Positions 50,649-59,604 of a stretch of DNA of 64,000 nucleotides are shown here, piece after piece. Each line of letters begins with the position of its first letter. The first letter of the stretch is position 1. The stretch comes from an uncultured Rhizobiaceae group bacterium. GTDB lineage: Bacteria > Pseudomonadota > Alphaproteobacteria > Rhizobiales > Rhizobiaceae. The stretch is taken from contig CALGMR010000006.1 in NCBI GenBank assembly GCA_937958815.1, forward strand, positions 186,001 to 250,000, in the 5' to 3' direction. The position numbers and the translations under genes are program-made. The notes under the pieces are model-generated. The model was given only the letters and a program-made list of their open reading frames with translations, was not told the DNA's origin and did no database searches.

Positions 50649-51427
50649 GCAATGCAGACGTTGTCCTTCGAATAGACAATCTTGAATCCTATTACGGGCC
50701 CATTCAGGCAATTCGAGGTGTTTCCCTTGAAGTGCGCCAAGGGCAAATTGTAACGGTGCTTGGTGCCAACGGTGCAGGCAAAACCACTTTGCTGAAAACC
50801 ATTTCTGGTGTCATGGATCCTGAAAAGGGCACGGTGAAACTGGAAGGCACCGAAATTCAAGGGGCTGAACCCGACAAGATCGTCAACCGTGGTTTGGTTC
50901 ATGTGCCGGAAGGGCGCGAAATTTTTCCCCTTTTGTCTGTCGCCGAGAATATCTCTATGGGAGCCTACACCCGATCTGACAAAGCTGAAATTGCCCATGA
51001 TGTGGAGCTGGTTTACTCCTACTTTCCGATTTTGAAAGAACGTATGGCCCAAGCGGCAGGAACGCTTTCAGGTGGCCAACAGCAGATGTTGGCGATTGGG
51101 CGTGGCCTCATGGCGCGCCCTCGTATCATGTTGCTGGATGAACCGAGCCTTGGTCTTTCGCCTTTGTTAACCGAAGAGATTTTCGACATCATCAGCAGGT
51201 TGAACCAAGAGCAGAAGGTGACCATGATGTTGGTGGAACAAAACGCTGCCGTCGCACTTGGCGTTGCCAATTATGGTTACGTGATGGAACTGGGACGCAT
51301 TGTGATGGCCGACGATGCCTCGACGCTTGCATCCTCCAAGGATGTGCAGGAATTTTATCTTGGCATCACAGAAGAAGAAAACCAGCGCGGGCAACGCCGT
51401 TGGAAGCAACGCAAAACCTGGCGCTAG
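50645..51427 (+). CDS. LivF-type ABC transporter ATPase
   Basis: A 260-residue ATPase. Walker A GANGAGKTTLLKTISGV, LivF-specific GLVHVPEGREIFPLLSVAENISMGAYTR, signature LSGGQQQMLAIGRGLMARPRIMLLDEPSLGLSP, and switch region LVEQNA. It also has a basic C-terminal tail. It forms a heterodimer with the LivG partner encoded just upstream. Thirty-six bp separate it from the acyl-CoA synthetase gene, so transport and activation are cotranscribed. Confidence 0.92.
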   Translation: MSNADVVLRIDNLESYYGPIQAIRGVSLEVRQGQIVTVLGANGAGKTTLLKTISGVMDPEKGTVKLEGTEIQGAEPDKIVNRGLVHVPEGREIFPLLSVAENISMGAYTRSDKAEIAHDVELVYSYFPILKERMAQAAGTLSGGQQQMLAIGRGLMARPRIMLLDEPSLGLSPLLTEEIFDIISRLNQEQKVTMMLVEQNAAVALGVANYGYVMELGRIVMADDASTLASSKDVQEFYLGITEEENQRGQRRWKQRKTWR

Positions 51428-51463
51428 AGCAGGCTAAGACAACGCAGCAAGGGAGTATTTCGA

Positions 51464-53362
51464 ATGGACGCCATTGTAGACAAAACCCCTGACATGCCAC
51501 CTCAGCGCGAAGTGGCAGGTATGATGGTCAATGCTGACTTGAGCGAAGGTCCGTTCTTCATTGACGGTTTCGACACGCTGCCCAAATTGTTTGAAGCGCG
51601 CTGCAAGGAACTTGGCGACCGCACTGCTCACCGCGAGAAAGACTACGGCATTTGGCTGTCATTCTCGTGGGGTGATTTTTGGACCCATGCCAAACTCATA
51701 GGTCTGGGGCTTGTTTCTCTCGGCCTGAAACGCGGAGATGTTGTTTCCATATTGTCTGAAGACAACAAAGAATGGATCTACACCGACATTGGCGTTCAGT
51801 GTGTCGGTGGCATTGGGTCTGGCGTCTATACAACCGATTCCGCCAAACAGCTGGAATATCTGGTCAATGATTCCGACAGTCGTTTTCTGTTCATTGAAAA
51901 TGATGAGCAACTCGACAAATACCTTGAGGTCAAAGACAAAATGAAAGGCCTCACCAAGGCCATTGTTTTGGACCGTGACGGACTGCACGATTTTGAAGAT
52001 GACAGCGTCATTTTCTTAGATGAGCTTTATGCACTTGGTCGAGAGTTTGAGAAATCCAATGCTGGTTTTTTCGAAGCTGAAATTGCCAAGTCGACACCGG
52101 ATGACATTTGCATTTTGGTGTACACATCCGGCACGACCGGAATGCCAAAAGGCGCGATGATCAATCACAGCAACATGATCTATTCCTTGAGTTCTGGCTT
52201 GGAAAACGCACCAATCTATCCAACAGATGAGCAGATCTGCTTCCTGCCCCTGTGTCATATTTTGGAGCGCCTGTTTTCAGGCTTTGGGCCGATCGCTTCC
52301 AAGGCAACTCTGAATTTTGCCGAAAGCCCCGAAACCGTTTTCGACAATCTACAGGAAGTCAGCCCCCACACATTTGTGGCCGTGCCGCGCCTTTGGGAAA
52401 AAATCTATTCGCGGGTTGCCATTCTTGTCGCCGATGCGACCCCAACACAAAAATGGGCGTTCAGCAAAGCTTTGGCCGTTGGTGAGAAAAAGGGCACGCT
52501 TGAGTTAGAGGGCAAACCTGTCCCTGCAGGCACAGCGCTTGCGTATAAATTCTGGGACATGGTGGTGCTTCGCAATTTGCGCCGCATGTTGGGCATGGAC
52601 CGTTTGCGCCGTGGCGGCACGGGCGCTGCGCCGATTTCTCCAGAACTTCTGGCGTGGTTTCGTGGCATTGGAGTGCCGGTGCTGGAAGGATATGGCATGA
52701 CGGAAAGTGCTGGTGTGATTTCCATTAACAGTTTTACGGAAAACAAAATTGGCTCTGTTGGCGTTCCTGTTCCCGGGGCTGAAGTGCGCATCGCCGCTGA
52801 CGGTGAAATTCAGTATCGCGCAGGCAACGTGTTCCAAGGCTATTTGAACAAGCCGGACAAGACGGCCGAGACCATTACCGAAGATGGCTGGCTCAAAACG
52901 GGCGATGTCGGCTATATGGACAATCAAGGTTTCTTGTCCATCACAGGCCGATTGAAAGACATCATCATCACCGCAGGCGGCAAAAACATCACCCCTGCTG
53001 AAATCGAGAACAGATTGAAGTTCTCGCCCTATGTGTCTGATGCGGTCATCATTGGCGACAAACGCAAATACCTCACGTGTCTCGTGATGATTGACCAGGA
53101 AAATGTTGAAAAATTTGCGCAAGACCGCAGAATACCGTTCAATAACTTTGCATCACTGTGCGCCGCCAAAGAGGTTCAGGAACTGATCCGTGAAGTGGTG
53201 GCCGACGTGAACAAAGATTTTGCACGTGTCGAGCAGATCAAGGATTTCCGCTTGATCGATATTCTGCTCACCGCAGAAGACGACGAACTGACACCCACAA
53301 TGAAACTGAAACGCAGTTTTGTGGAAACCAAACACGAGGCACTTATCGCCGATATGTACTGA
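51464..53362 (+). CDS. Long-form acyl-CoA synthetase inside the Liv-type operon
   Basis: A 632-residue AMP-forming synthetase of the FAA1/FadD15 type. ILVYTSGTTGMPKGAMINHSNM (P-loop), GYGMTESAGVISINS (A5), LKTGDVGYMDNQGFLSITGRLKDIIITAGGKNITPAEIENRLKFSPYVSDAVIIGD (A7-A8) and the Lys near TMKLKRSFV. The length and ITAGGKNITPAEIE motif fit long-chain or bulky carboxylates. Lying between the transporter ATPases and the binding protein, it probably traps the imported acid as a CoA ester on arrival. Confidence 0.92.
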   Translation: MDAIVDKTPDMPPQREVAGMMVNADLSEGPFFIDGFDTLPKLFEARCKELGDRTAHREKDYGIWLSFSWGDFWTHAKLIGLGLVSLGLKRGDVVSILSEDNKEWIYTDIGVQCVGGIGSGVYTTDSAKQLEYLVNDSDSRFLFIENDEQLDKYLEVKDKMKGLTKAIVLDRDGLHDFEDDSVIFLDELYALGREFEKSNAGFFEAEIAKSTPDDICILVYTSGTTGMPKGAMINHSNMIYSLSSGLENAPIYPTDEQICFLPLCHILERLFSGFGPIASKATLNFAESPETVFDNLQEVSPHTFVAVPRLWEKIYSRVAILVADATPTQKWAFSKALAVGEKKGTLELEGKPVPAGTALAYKFWDMVVLRNLRRMLGMDRLRRGGTGAAPISPELLAWFRGIGVPVLEGYGMTESAGVISINSFTENKIGSVGVPVPGAEVRIAADGEIQYRAGNVFQGYLNKPDKTAETITEDGWLKTGDVGYMDNQGFLSITGRLKDIIITAGGKNITPAEIENRLKFSPYVSDAVIIGDKRKYLTCLVMIDQENVEKFAQDRRIPFNNFASLCAAKEVQELIREVVADVNKDFARVEQIKDFRLIDILLTAEDDELTPTMKLKRSFVETKHEALIADMY

Positions 53363-53403
53363 CGACAAACGATCCATTTCATGTTCCAAGGGAGGAAACA
53401 CTC

Positions 53404-54573
53404 ATGAAAATTCTCAAGAAACTGGCTCTCGCTACAGCCGTAAGCGCAATGGCTTTGACCAGCGCCACAGCTCAGCAGGGTGTCACAGACACAGAAATCC
53501 TGATCGGTTCCAACAACGACCTTTCTGGCATCTTTGCAGCCTTCGGTGGCCCAGCCACCAAAGCTGCACAATTGGTTTTTGATGCGACCAACAATGCAGG
53601 CGGCATCCATGGCCGCAAAATCCGCTTCATCGTGGAAGACCACGGCTATCAAATGCCAAAAGCAATTGCGGGCATGAACAAGCTCGTCAATGGCGACAAA
53701 GTGTTTGCAATGCTGCTTTCACTTGGAACACCGATGAACATTGCAGCCATGAAACTGCAAGACACAAAGGGCATTCCAAATGTGTCACCGCTTTCTGCTG
53801 CGCGCCAAATGGCCGAACCTTTCCACCCGCTGCACTATGCGGGAACAGCTTCCTACTACGCACAGATCAAAACCGGTGTTCCGTATTTGGCAAAAGAAAA
53901 GGGCGTGTCAAAAATTTGCGCTATGTATCTTCCAACTGACTTTGGCAAGGAAATCCAAAGCGGTGCTGTAGATGCAGCCAAAGAAATCGACGGTCTGGAA
54001 TTTGTCACTGAAACAACACACAAGCCGGATGATGCAGATTTCGTAGGATCTTTGCAGAAACTCAAAGGTGCTGGTTGTCAGGTTGTGGCTATGGCCCTTG
54101 GTGTTCGTCAGGCGATCACTGTTTCTGGCACAGCCAAGAAGCTCGGCATCAACGACATGTACTTCATCAACTCTTCAGCTGGCTTCCACTCCGTTATGGC
54201 TAAAGTGCCAGGTGGCGTGACCACAGGCATGTATGCCGCTTCTGGCTGGGCTGACCTGTTGGCCCGTATGGACAACCCTGAAGTGCAGAAATTCTTCAAG
54301 GAATACACAACGGCAACAGGAGAAAAACTTCCTGGCACTGGCGCTCTTTTGGGCCACTCTGCTGCTGTCACCATGGTGAAGGCATTGGAAGCTGCTGGCA
54401 AAGACCTGAACAAAGACACATTCCAAAAAGGTATGGAAACTTTGAACTATGAAGATCAGGTATCCGGCAACACTGTAGATTATTCTGCAACAGATCACCA
54501 AGGCGCAGATGAAATCATCATCTCCGTGATTGAAGGTGACAACTGGAAAGAGTTAAAGCGCATTTCTGAGTAA
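53404..54573 (+). CDS. LivK-type periplasmic substrate-binding protein
   Basis: A 389-residue precursor. Signal peptide MKILKKLALATAVSAMALTSATAQ, then GVTDTEILIGSNNDLSGIFAAFGGPATKAAQLVFDATNNAGGIHGRKI, the Peripla_BP_6 opening. VFAMLLSLGTPMNIAAM and SAARQMAEPFHPLHYAG line the ligand cleft, where amino-acid binders would show a Ser/Thr/Glu set contacting the alpha-amino group. I do not see an obvious one, consistent with a carboxylate or aromatic cargo. It captures substrate for the LivHMGF complex encoded upstream. A terminator follows. Confidence 0.9.
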   Translation: MKILKKLALATAVSAMALTSATAQQGVTDTEILIGSNNDLSGIFAAFGGPATKAAQLVFDATNNAGGIHGRKIRFIVEDHGYQMPKAIAGMNKLVNGDKVFAMLLSLGTPMNIAAMKLQDTKGIPNVSPLSAARQMAEPFHPLHYAGTASYYAQIKTGVPYLAKEKGVSKICAMYLPTDFGKEIQSGAVDAAKEIDGLEFVTETTHKPDDADFVGSLQKLKGAGCQVVAMALGVRQAITVSGTAKKLGINDMYFINSSAGFHSVMAKVPGGVTTGMYAASGWADLLARMDNPEVQKFFKEYTTATGEKLPGTGALLGHSAAVTMVKALEAAGKDLNKDTFQKGMETLNYEDQVSGNTVDYSATDHQGADEIIISVIEGDNWKELKRISE

Positions 54574-54600
54574 TTTCGCTTACTGCACAAAGACAAATTA

Positions 54601-54627
54601 GGGGTGCTTTCGAGCACCCCTTTTTTT
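54601..54627 (+). terminator. Rho-independent terminator after the LivK-type gene
   Basis: GGGGTGCT-TTCG-AGCACCCC, an 8-bp perfect stem with a stable TTCG tetraloop and seven T. It marks the end of the transport/activation operon. Confidence 0.95.
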
Positions 54628-54646
54628 ATCAAGCTTGAGGCATTCC

Positions 54647-55543
54647 ATGGTTTTCCAGTCACATCATTTTCACTGCAACGGGCAAACCCTTCATACCAAA
54701 ATTGCTGGGCCAGAACATGCAACTGTTATCTTGATGTTGCATGGGTTTCCAGAATATTGGGCGGCCTGGGAAAAGGTTGGCGCGCAGCTGGCTGACAGTT
54801 TTCGTGTGGTTCTTCCCGACCAGAGGGGCTTTAACCTCTCCTCAAAGCCCGTGGAGCGGGAAGCATACGAGACTAAACATTTGGTGGCAGACATGTTGGC
54901 GTTGGTGGATCAAGTCTCTCCCGATGCACCCATCATACTCTGCGGCCACGACTGGGGCGCGTCCGTCGCTTATGCATTTGCCATGCGCCACTGCGAGCGA
55001 GTTTCAAAACTGGTGATTGCAAATGGTGTTCATCCTGTTTGTTTTCAAAAAGCACTTCTGGCAGGCGGGCCGCAAACCGATGCTAGCCAGTATATGAACG
55101 TATTGCGTGCAGAAGGCAGTGAAGAACAATTGAGCCGCGACGACTTCCGCCCCTTGCTCAACATGTTTGAAAAATTCTCCGCTGCACCGTGGTTGACGGA
55201 TGAAGTGAAAACCCAATACCGCAAAGCTTGGGCGCAGAACGGCGCGCTGTCAGCCATGCTGAATTGGTATCGCGGCTCTCCCATGGTCGTGCCTGCCACA
55301 GGCGCTGCGCCAAAGCCTCTCCCCATCACTGCAGAGATGGAAGAGAAGTATCGCATTTCCATGCCGCACCTCTTGCTGTGGGGCAACCAAGATGTGGCAC
55401 TGCTGCCTGAAGCCCGTGCTGACCTTCCAAAATTCTGCGACCAGCTTTCGGTGGTTGAAACTGAAGAGGCAAGCCACTGGATATTGCACGAGAAGCCTGA
55501 ATGGGTGGCATCACACATCAAAAAATTCGTCAGAGCGGCCTAA
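54647..55543 (+). CDS. Alpha/beta hydrolase, epoxide hydrolase or dehalogenase type
   Basis: A 298-residue enzyme with an Asp nucleophile in ILCGHDWGASVAYAFAMRH (GHDWG), the oxyanion turn LHGFPEYWAAWEKV, acid region LWGNQDVALLPEARA and the base in EEASHWILHEKPEWV. An Asp nucleophile with HGFPE is the pattern of soluble epoxide hydrolases and haloacetate dehalogenases, not esterases. ATG 54647 has GAGG 6 bases upstream; a TTG four codons earlier is less likely. It sits just after the terminator, so it probably has its own promoter. Confidence 0.86.
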   Translation: MVFQSHHFHCNGQTLHTKIAGPEHATVILMLHGFPEYWAAWEKVGAQLADSFRVVLPDQRGFNLSSKPVEREAYETKHLVADMLALVDQVSPDAPIILCGHDWGASVAYAFAMRHCERVSKLVIANGVHPVCFQKALLAGGPQTDASQYMNVLRAEGSEEQLSRDDFRPLLNMFEKFSAAPWLTDEVKTQYRKAWAQNGALSAMLNWYRGSPMVVPATGAAPKPLPITAEMEEKYRISMPHLLLWGNQDVALLPEARADLPKFCDQLSVVETEEASHWILHEKPEWVASHIKKFVRAA

Positions 55544-55691
55544 CAACCGCGCGTCTCATGCTGATCGTTTTTCATGTGTGCCATATGCCACATTCGCCCT
55601 TCGCAAACCTTGATACTTAAAGCGCAACACAAGGTGCCAACGCACCGTTCAACGCAATCAGCACTGCTGAAAGGTTCAAGGACTGACTTCG

Positions 55692-55973
55692 ATGGAAACT
55701 CTTACTGTTCTTCAGATTTGCGGGCTGCTCGGAGTCGCCGGATATATTGGCAGCTTTATGGCTGTTCAATTTGACCTTATGCGTGGAGATTCCTGCTCTT
55801 TCAGCCTCTTGAACATTTTGTCAGCCGCGTTCGTGCTCATAAGCTTGACCGAGCACTTCAATCTTGCTTCTGCTCTCATTCAAGTCAGTTGGATTGTTAT
55901 TGGCGTTTCTGGCTTGCTGTTTCGTCTTTTGCGCAAGAGCAAAAACGGTGATGCAATCGCTAAACCTGCCTGA
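55692..55973 (+). CDS. Small membrane protein, CBU_0592-like
   Basis: A 93-residue protein with three hydrophobic helices: LQICGLLGVAGYIGSFMAVQF, SLLNILSAAFVLISLTEHF and ALIQVSWIVIGVSGLLFRLL. The short Lys-rich tail (RKSKNGDAIAKPA) should be cytosolic. GYIGSF, YxxN-like SLLNILSAA and SWIVIG are the pattern I associate with the uncharacterised CBU_0592 family. A good AAGGA ribosome site precedes the ATG. It converges with the enol-lactonase-like gene, 2 bp apart. Confidence 0.8.
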   Translation: METLTVLQICGLLGVAGYIGSFMAVQFDLMRGDSCSFSLLNILSAAFVLISLTEHFNLASALIQVSWIVIGVSGLLFRLLRKSKNGDAIAKPA

Positions 55974-55975
55974 GG

Positions 55976-56773
55976 CTATTTAATGCCTGCATCGGCAAAA
56001 AACGCTTTGATGATTTCCACCAGCATTTCCGGCTGTTCAACACAGGGAATATGAGCGCAATTTTTGATCACTTCGTAGCGCGCTTCTGGAATCATTTTTG
56101 CCGTTTCCAACATCACGGCCGGCGGCGTCGCGCCATCTTCTTCACCCACAATACAAATGGTGGGCACTTTTGTTTGCGGTGCAGCGCCGCGCAGATCAGC
56201 ATCGCGAATGGAAATCATTGTGCCGATGAAGCCTTCCACAGGCATGCGCAAAAACATATTGGCAATGCCTTCCAGCATGGCAGGTTCGTTTTCATGAAAA
56301 GCAGGCGTGAACCAGCGCTTCATATTCGCGTCCACAATGCCCGCCAATCCGTGTTCACGCACAATTTCCAAGCGCTCGTTCCACATATCGTCGTTGCCAA
56401 TTTTGGCCGCCGTGTCGCACAAGATCATGGCGCGCACCAAATCGGGACGCAGGAAGTTTAGACCCTGTGCAATCAAACCGCCCACGGACAGGCCACAAAT
56501 CACAGCGTTTGAAACGCCAAGATGGTCGAGCAGACCGGCGAGATCATTCACATGATCATCCATCTTGTAAGGCGGCTTGCCCACGTCAGAAAGACCATGG
56601 CCACGCTTGTCATACATGACGATGGAACACTCCCCCACCAAGCGCACAATCACATCGCGCCAAATGCGAAAATCGGTGCCGAGCGAATTTGAAAACACAA
56701 TCGTCGGCTTGTCCTCAGCGGCGCTGATCACTTGATAGTGGAGTGTGACGTCGTTGACTTTAACAAATTGCAT
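55976..56773 (-). CDS. pcaD: 3-oxoadipate enol-lactonase-like hydrolase
   Basis: A 265-residue alpha/beta hydrolase. FSNSLGTDFRIWRDV is the PcaD-like oxyanion region, ICGLSVGGLIAQGLNFLRPDLVRAMILCDTAAKIG holds the nucleophile Ser and the conserved CDTAxKIG block of PcaD. VGEEDGATPP carries the acid and KNCAHIPCVEQPE the His. PcaD opens 3-oxoadipate enol-lactone in the protocatechuate pathway. No other pca genes are in the window, so a related lactone or ester is possible. It lies 140 bp behind the ABC permease on the same strand. Confidence 0.8.
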   Translation of the reverse strand: MQFVKVNDVTLHYQVISAAEDKPTIVFSNSLGTDFRIWRDVIVRLVGECSIVMYDKRGHGLSDVGKPPYKMDDHVNDLAGLLDHLGVSNAVICGLSVGGLIAQGLNFLRPDLVRAMILCDTAAKIGNDDMWNERLEIVREHGLAGIVDANMKRWFTPAFHENEPAMLEGIANMFLRMPVEGFIGTMISIRDADLRGAAPQTKVPTICIVGEEDGATPPAVMLETAKMIPEARYEVIKNCAHIPCVEQPEMLVEIIKAFFADAGIK

Positions 56774-56913
56774 GGCTTGGGAGTCCTGTAGTGTCGTGAT
56801 GGTTTTTCATGACAGATTTTGGGGGATGAGGGCAAGAGGACGTGAATGAAAGAAGAAAATGCGTGGTGTGGCAGCAGCAATCAAAACGTCGCATTTGCTC
56901 TCGGCTTTTCGGC

Positions 56914-57723
56914 CTATGTTCGCCAATCCAAGAACTTGTTTTCAAACATTCCAATGACAGCACTGACGCTGACACCAAGAATAGACAGTATGGTTACCCC
57001 AACAAACAATCGTTCCAGATCGTACAGTGAACCAGCTTCAAGAATGTAAGCGCCAATGCCGTATTCAGCCCCCAGCATTTCTGCTGCAACAAGCAATATG
57101 ATTGCGATGGCGAGGCTGATACGCAACCCAGAAAGAATGCCCGGCATGGCACCTGGCAAAACAATTTTGGTGACAATGGAAAACCAAGACAGTGAGAAAC
57201 TCTGCCCCATGCGTATGAGTGAACGGTCTACATTGTCCACGGCCCCATAGGTTGCAACCACTGTTGGTGTGAACGTTCCAAACGCAATGAGGGCGTATTT
57301 CGACGGTTCGTCAATTCCAAACCAAATCACGAAAAGTGGCAGAAGCGCAATTTTGGGAATTGGAAAAATGGCGGCGACCAAGGGCACCAAGCCTGCACGA
57401 ACCAATGAGAACAATCCGATCAATACGCCCACACCAATACCGATCGATGCGCCCATTGCCGCACCTATGATCAACCTGCTGATTGATGGAATGAGATGTT
57501 TCCAAAGCAAACCGCTTTTCCACAAATCAACGAAAGTGGCAAAAACGTCTGACGGTTTTGGAAGGGTCAGACTGGTAATGAACCCGACTCTGGTTCCAAA
57601 TTCAATGAAGCCTATCAGCAGAACGAAAACCAAAAACCCAACCCAGGTTTTGGATTGCGGCGCAAAGCCGCCGCCGCGAAAATCAACAGGCTTTTGCACG
57701 ACTTGTTTGGAAGCTTCAGACAT
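56914..57723 (-). CDS. SsuC/TauC-type ABC transporter permease
   Basis: A 269-residue permease with about six helices and the EAA loop PTVVATYGAVDNVDRSLIRMGQSFSLSWFSIVTKIVLPGAMPGILSGLRISLAIAIILLVAAEMLGAEYGIGAYI. The family serves nitrate, taurine, alkanesulfonate and aromatic acids. The first 8 bp overlap the ATPase gene, so they are coupled. No sulfonatase or monooxygenase is nearby, so the cargo is open. The enol-lactonase-like gene hints at an aromatic or lactone precursor. Confidence 0.87.
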   Translation of the reverse strand: MSEASKQVVQKPVDFRGGGFAPQSKTWVGFLVFVLLIGFIEFGTRVGFITSLTLPKPSDVFATFVDLWKSGLLWKHLIPSISRLIIGAAMGASIGIGVGVLIGLFSLVRAGLVPLVAAIFPIPKIALLPLFVIWFGIDEPSKYALIAFGTFTPTVVATYGAVDNVDRSLIRMGQSFSLSWFSIVTKIVLPGAMPGILSGLRISLAIAIILLVAAEMLGAEYGIGAYILEAGSLYDLERLFVGVTILSILGVSVSAVIGMFENKFLDWRT

Positions 57724-58483
57724 TAATCAGTTCCTTGTCTGCAGCCATTGCTTCGTCGCGCATCAAATTCCAAAGGTGTTTTTGTTGCCGTTCCAATTCA
57801 GGATCACCCAGTTCGCGATCGGCAAGTGGTATCTTGACGTCGACAATTTCCCGAATGCGTCCTGGGCGGCGGGACAACACAACAATAGAATGTCCCAGAC
57901 GCACAGCTTCGTTTAAATTGTGTGTGACATAGACAGCGGTGAACGGCTCACGAGTCCACAGGCCAATCAAATCGTCCATCAGCAATTCGCGAGTTTGACT
58001 GTCCAATGCCGAGAGCGGCTCGTCCATCAGCATCACCGCAGGTTTGACTGCAAGCGCACGCGATATGGCTACCCTTTGCTTCATACCGCCTGACAGTTGT
58101 TTGGGAAGTGCTTTGCGAAAATCGGTTAGTTTTGTGCGGGCAAGAACATCAGAAATAATCTCATCAGCTTTGCTGCCTCGAATGCCATGGTCTTCCAGCA
58201 CCAGACTGATGTTGCCCTCGACGGTTCGCCAAGGCAGAAGCGCGAAATCTTGAAACACATAAGTGAGAGGATTGATACTGTCTTCGGGCGGCTCGCCCAA
58301 TTGTACCACTTGACCAACGGTTGGCCGCTCTAGTCCACCGATAAGACGAAGGAGAGTGGATTTTCCGCAGCCAGATGGGCCGACAATGCAGATGATTTTT
58401 CCTGCCGGAATTTCTAAGTTAATGCCTTGCATGATCTCCATGTCACCGTAGTGGTGACCGATGTCTTCAAGCCGAAGATCCAT
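57716..58483 (-). CDS. SsuB/TauB-type ABC transporter ATPase
   Basis: A 255-residue ATPase. Walker A GPSGCGKSTLLRLIGGL, Q-loop TYVFQDFALLPWRTV (a TauB-type hallmark), signature LSGGMKQRVAISRALAV, Walker B VMLMDEPLSALD and switch YVTHNLNEAVRLG. It powers the adjacent permease. It lies 64 bp downstream of the binding-protein gene, and that gap contains a long hairpin that could lower expression of the ATPase and permease relative to the binding protein. Confidence 0.92.
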   Translation of the reverse strand: MDLRLEDIGHHYGDMEIMQGINLEIPAGKIICIVGPSGCGKSTLLRLIGGLERPTVGQVVQLGEPPEDSINPLTYVFQDFALLPWRTVEGNISLVLEDHGIRGSKADEIISDVLARTKLTDFRKALPKQLSGGMKQRVAISRALAVKPAVMLMDEPLSALDSQTRELLMDDLIGLWTREPFTAVYVTHNLNEAVRLGHSIVVLSRRPGRIREIVDVKIPLADRELGDPELERQQKHLWNLMRDEAMAADKELINV

Positions 58484-58511
58484 GCTAAAACCTGCCTAGA
58501 TAAAATAGATT

Positions 58512-58538
58512 GGGACGAGCAAGATGATTGCTCGTCCC
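58512..58538 (-). promoter_or_regulatory. Intercistronic hairpin between binding-protein and ATPase genes
   Basis: GGGACGAGCAA and TTGCTCGTCCC form an 11-bp perfect stem with a five-base loop. No T run follows on the minus strand, so it looks like an mRNA-stabilising element protecting the binding-protein transcript, rather than a full terminator. Confidence 0.65.
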
Positions 58539-58547
58539 GTATGCATG

Positions 58548-59567
58548 TTATTTGGTGTAAGATGCATCCACAAGCGTGTCGATTGTGATGCTGTCTTTGA
58601 CCAGTTTTTCAGATTTGAACCAGTCCAGTTGATCTTTCACAGATGCAACGTTCAATGCTGCATTTGCGCTGATGCGCATGGCACCATTGCGAATGCTCGG
58701 TGCTGCCTTTTCATACGGACGATCTGTGTAGACATATTTGTGCACGAGCTTGACCATATCTTCAGCGGCCGCATCGCCAGCGGTCTTGTCAACCAAGGCA
58801 GCATTGAAATCTGCAGCACCCTTTGCAAACGCTCTCAAGAATGCCTGGCTTGTATCGCGTTTGTTGGCGGCATTGTCTGCTGACGTGAAGACAACCGTCA
58901 CTTGGTAGTTTGGAATATAGTCGGCCACATTGCCGATAATGTGCACAGCGCCACCTTTGTCCAATGGTTTCGCGATGTGAGGCACAATGGACCATCCATC
59001 CACTTGTCCTGACTTCATGGCACCAATAATAGCGCCGACTTTCTGCAGTGGTTTGAAGGACAGTTTGATGCCTTCCTTGGCTGCAACTTTTGAACCCATA
59101 TAGTGGAATGAGGATCCTGCTTGTGTAACAGCATATGACTTGCCATCCAGTTTCGCAGGTGATGTGACGCCAGCTTCATAAGCCGCCTTTGAGACAATAA
59201 TTTTCTGACCGTCAATTCCAGCCTCTTCCATCAACGCACCGCCGATCACTTTGGCGGCACCTTTTTCAGCAAGTGAAATCAACCCGCCAGAGATCGCGGT
59301 GACCGCGTAATCAACATCTTTAGAGGCAACAGCAACGGCCATGGGTTGAGCTGCTTGAAAGAATTTGAATTCGACATCCAAACCTTCTTCTTTGAAATAC
59401 CCGCGCTCTTGAGCAACAAAGCTCGCTGCATGGCTTGTGAAACGCAATGCGCCAACGGTTATTTTCGTGTCGGCCGCATAGGTTGGCAAACCAGCGAACA
59501 TGGATGCGGCCACACCGCCCATTAGGGTTAGCGCAGTCAGCGTCGTTCTTCTTGAAATATTTCTCAT
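58548..59567 (-). CDS. NMT1/SsuA-type substrate-binding protein
   Basis: A 339-residue precursor beginning MRNISRRTTLTALTLMGGVAASMFAG. The SRRTTL run before a weak hydrophobic stretch is compatible with Tat export, though Sec is not excluded. Mature: ITVGALRFTSHAASFVAQERGYFKEEGLDVEFKFF, the SsuA/NMT1 opening, then DVDYAVTAISGGLISLAEKGAAKVIGG and SGQVDGWSIVPHIAKPL. Captures ligand for the downstream ATPase/permease. It follows the GntR gene by 37 bp, so regulator and transporter are probably one transcript. Confidence 0.88.
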   Translation of the reverse strand: MRNISRRTTLTALTLMGGVAASMFAGLPTYAADTKITVGALRFTSHAASFVAQERGYFKEEGLDVEFKFFQAAQPMAVAVASKDVDYAVTAISGGLISLAEKGAAKVIGGALMEEAGIDGQKIIVSKAAYEAGVTSPAKLDGKSYAVTQAGSSFHYMGSKVAAKEGIKLSFKPLQKVGAIIGAMKSGQVDGWSIVPHIAKPLDKGGAVHIIGNVADYIPNYQVTVVFTSADNAANKRDTSQAFLRAFAKGAADFNAALVDKTAGDAAAEDMVKLVHKYVYTDRPYEKAAPSIRNGAMRISANAALNVASVKDQLDWFKSEKLVKDSITIDTLVDASYTK

Positions 59568-59604
59568 CTTATTCCTCCCTGGATGATGATTTCGACAATT
59601 GTAT

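Noticed and set aside
47832..54573. Calling the importer a leucine/valine transporter
   Set aside because: The acyl-CoA synthetase inside the operon and the acyl-CoA genes beside it argue for a carboxylic acid, so only the structural type is given.
56914..59567. Naming the importer ssuABC or tauABC
   Set aside because: Family resemblance only. No sulfonate monooxygenase or taurine dioxygenase is nearby.
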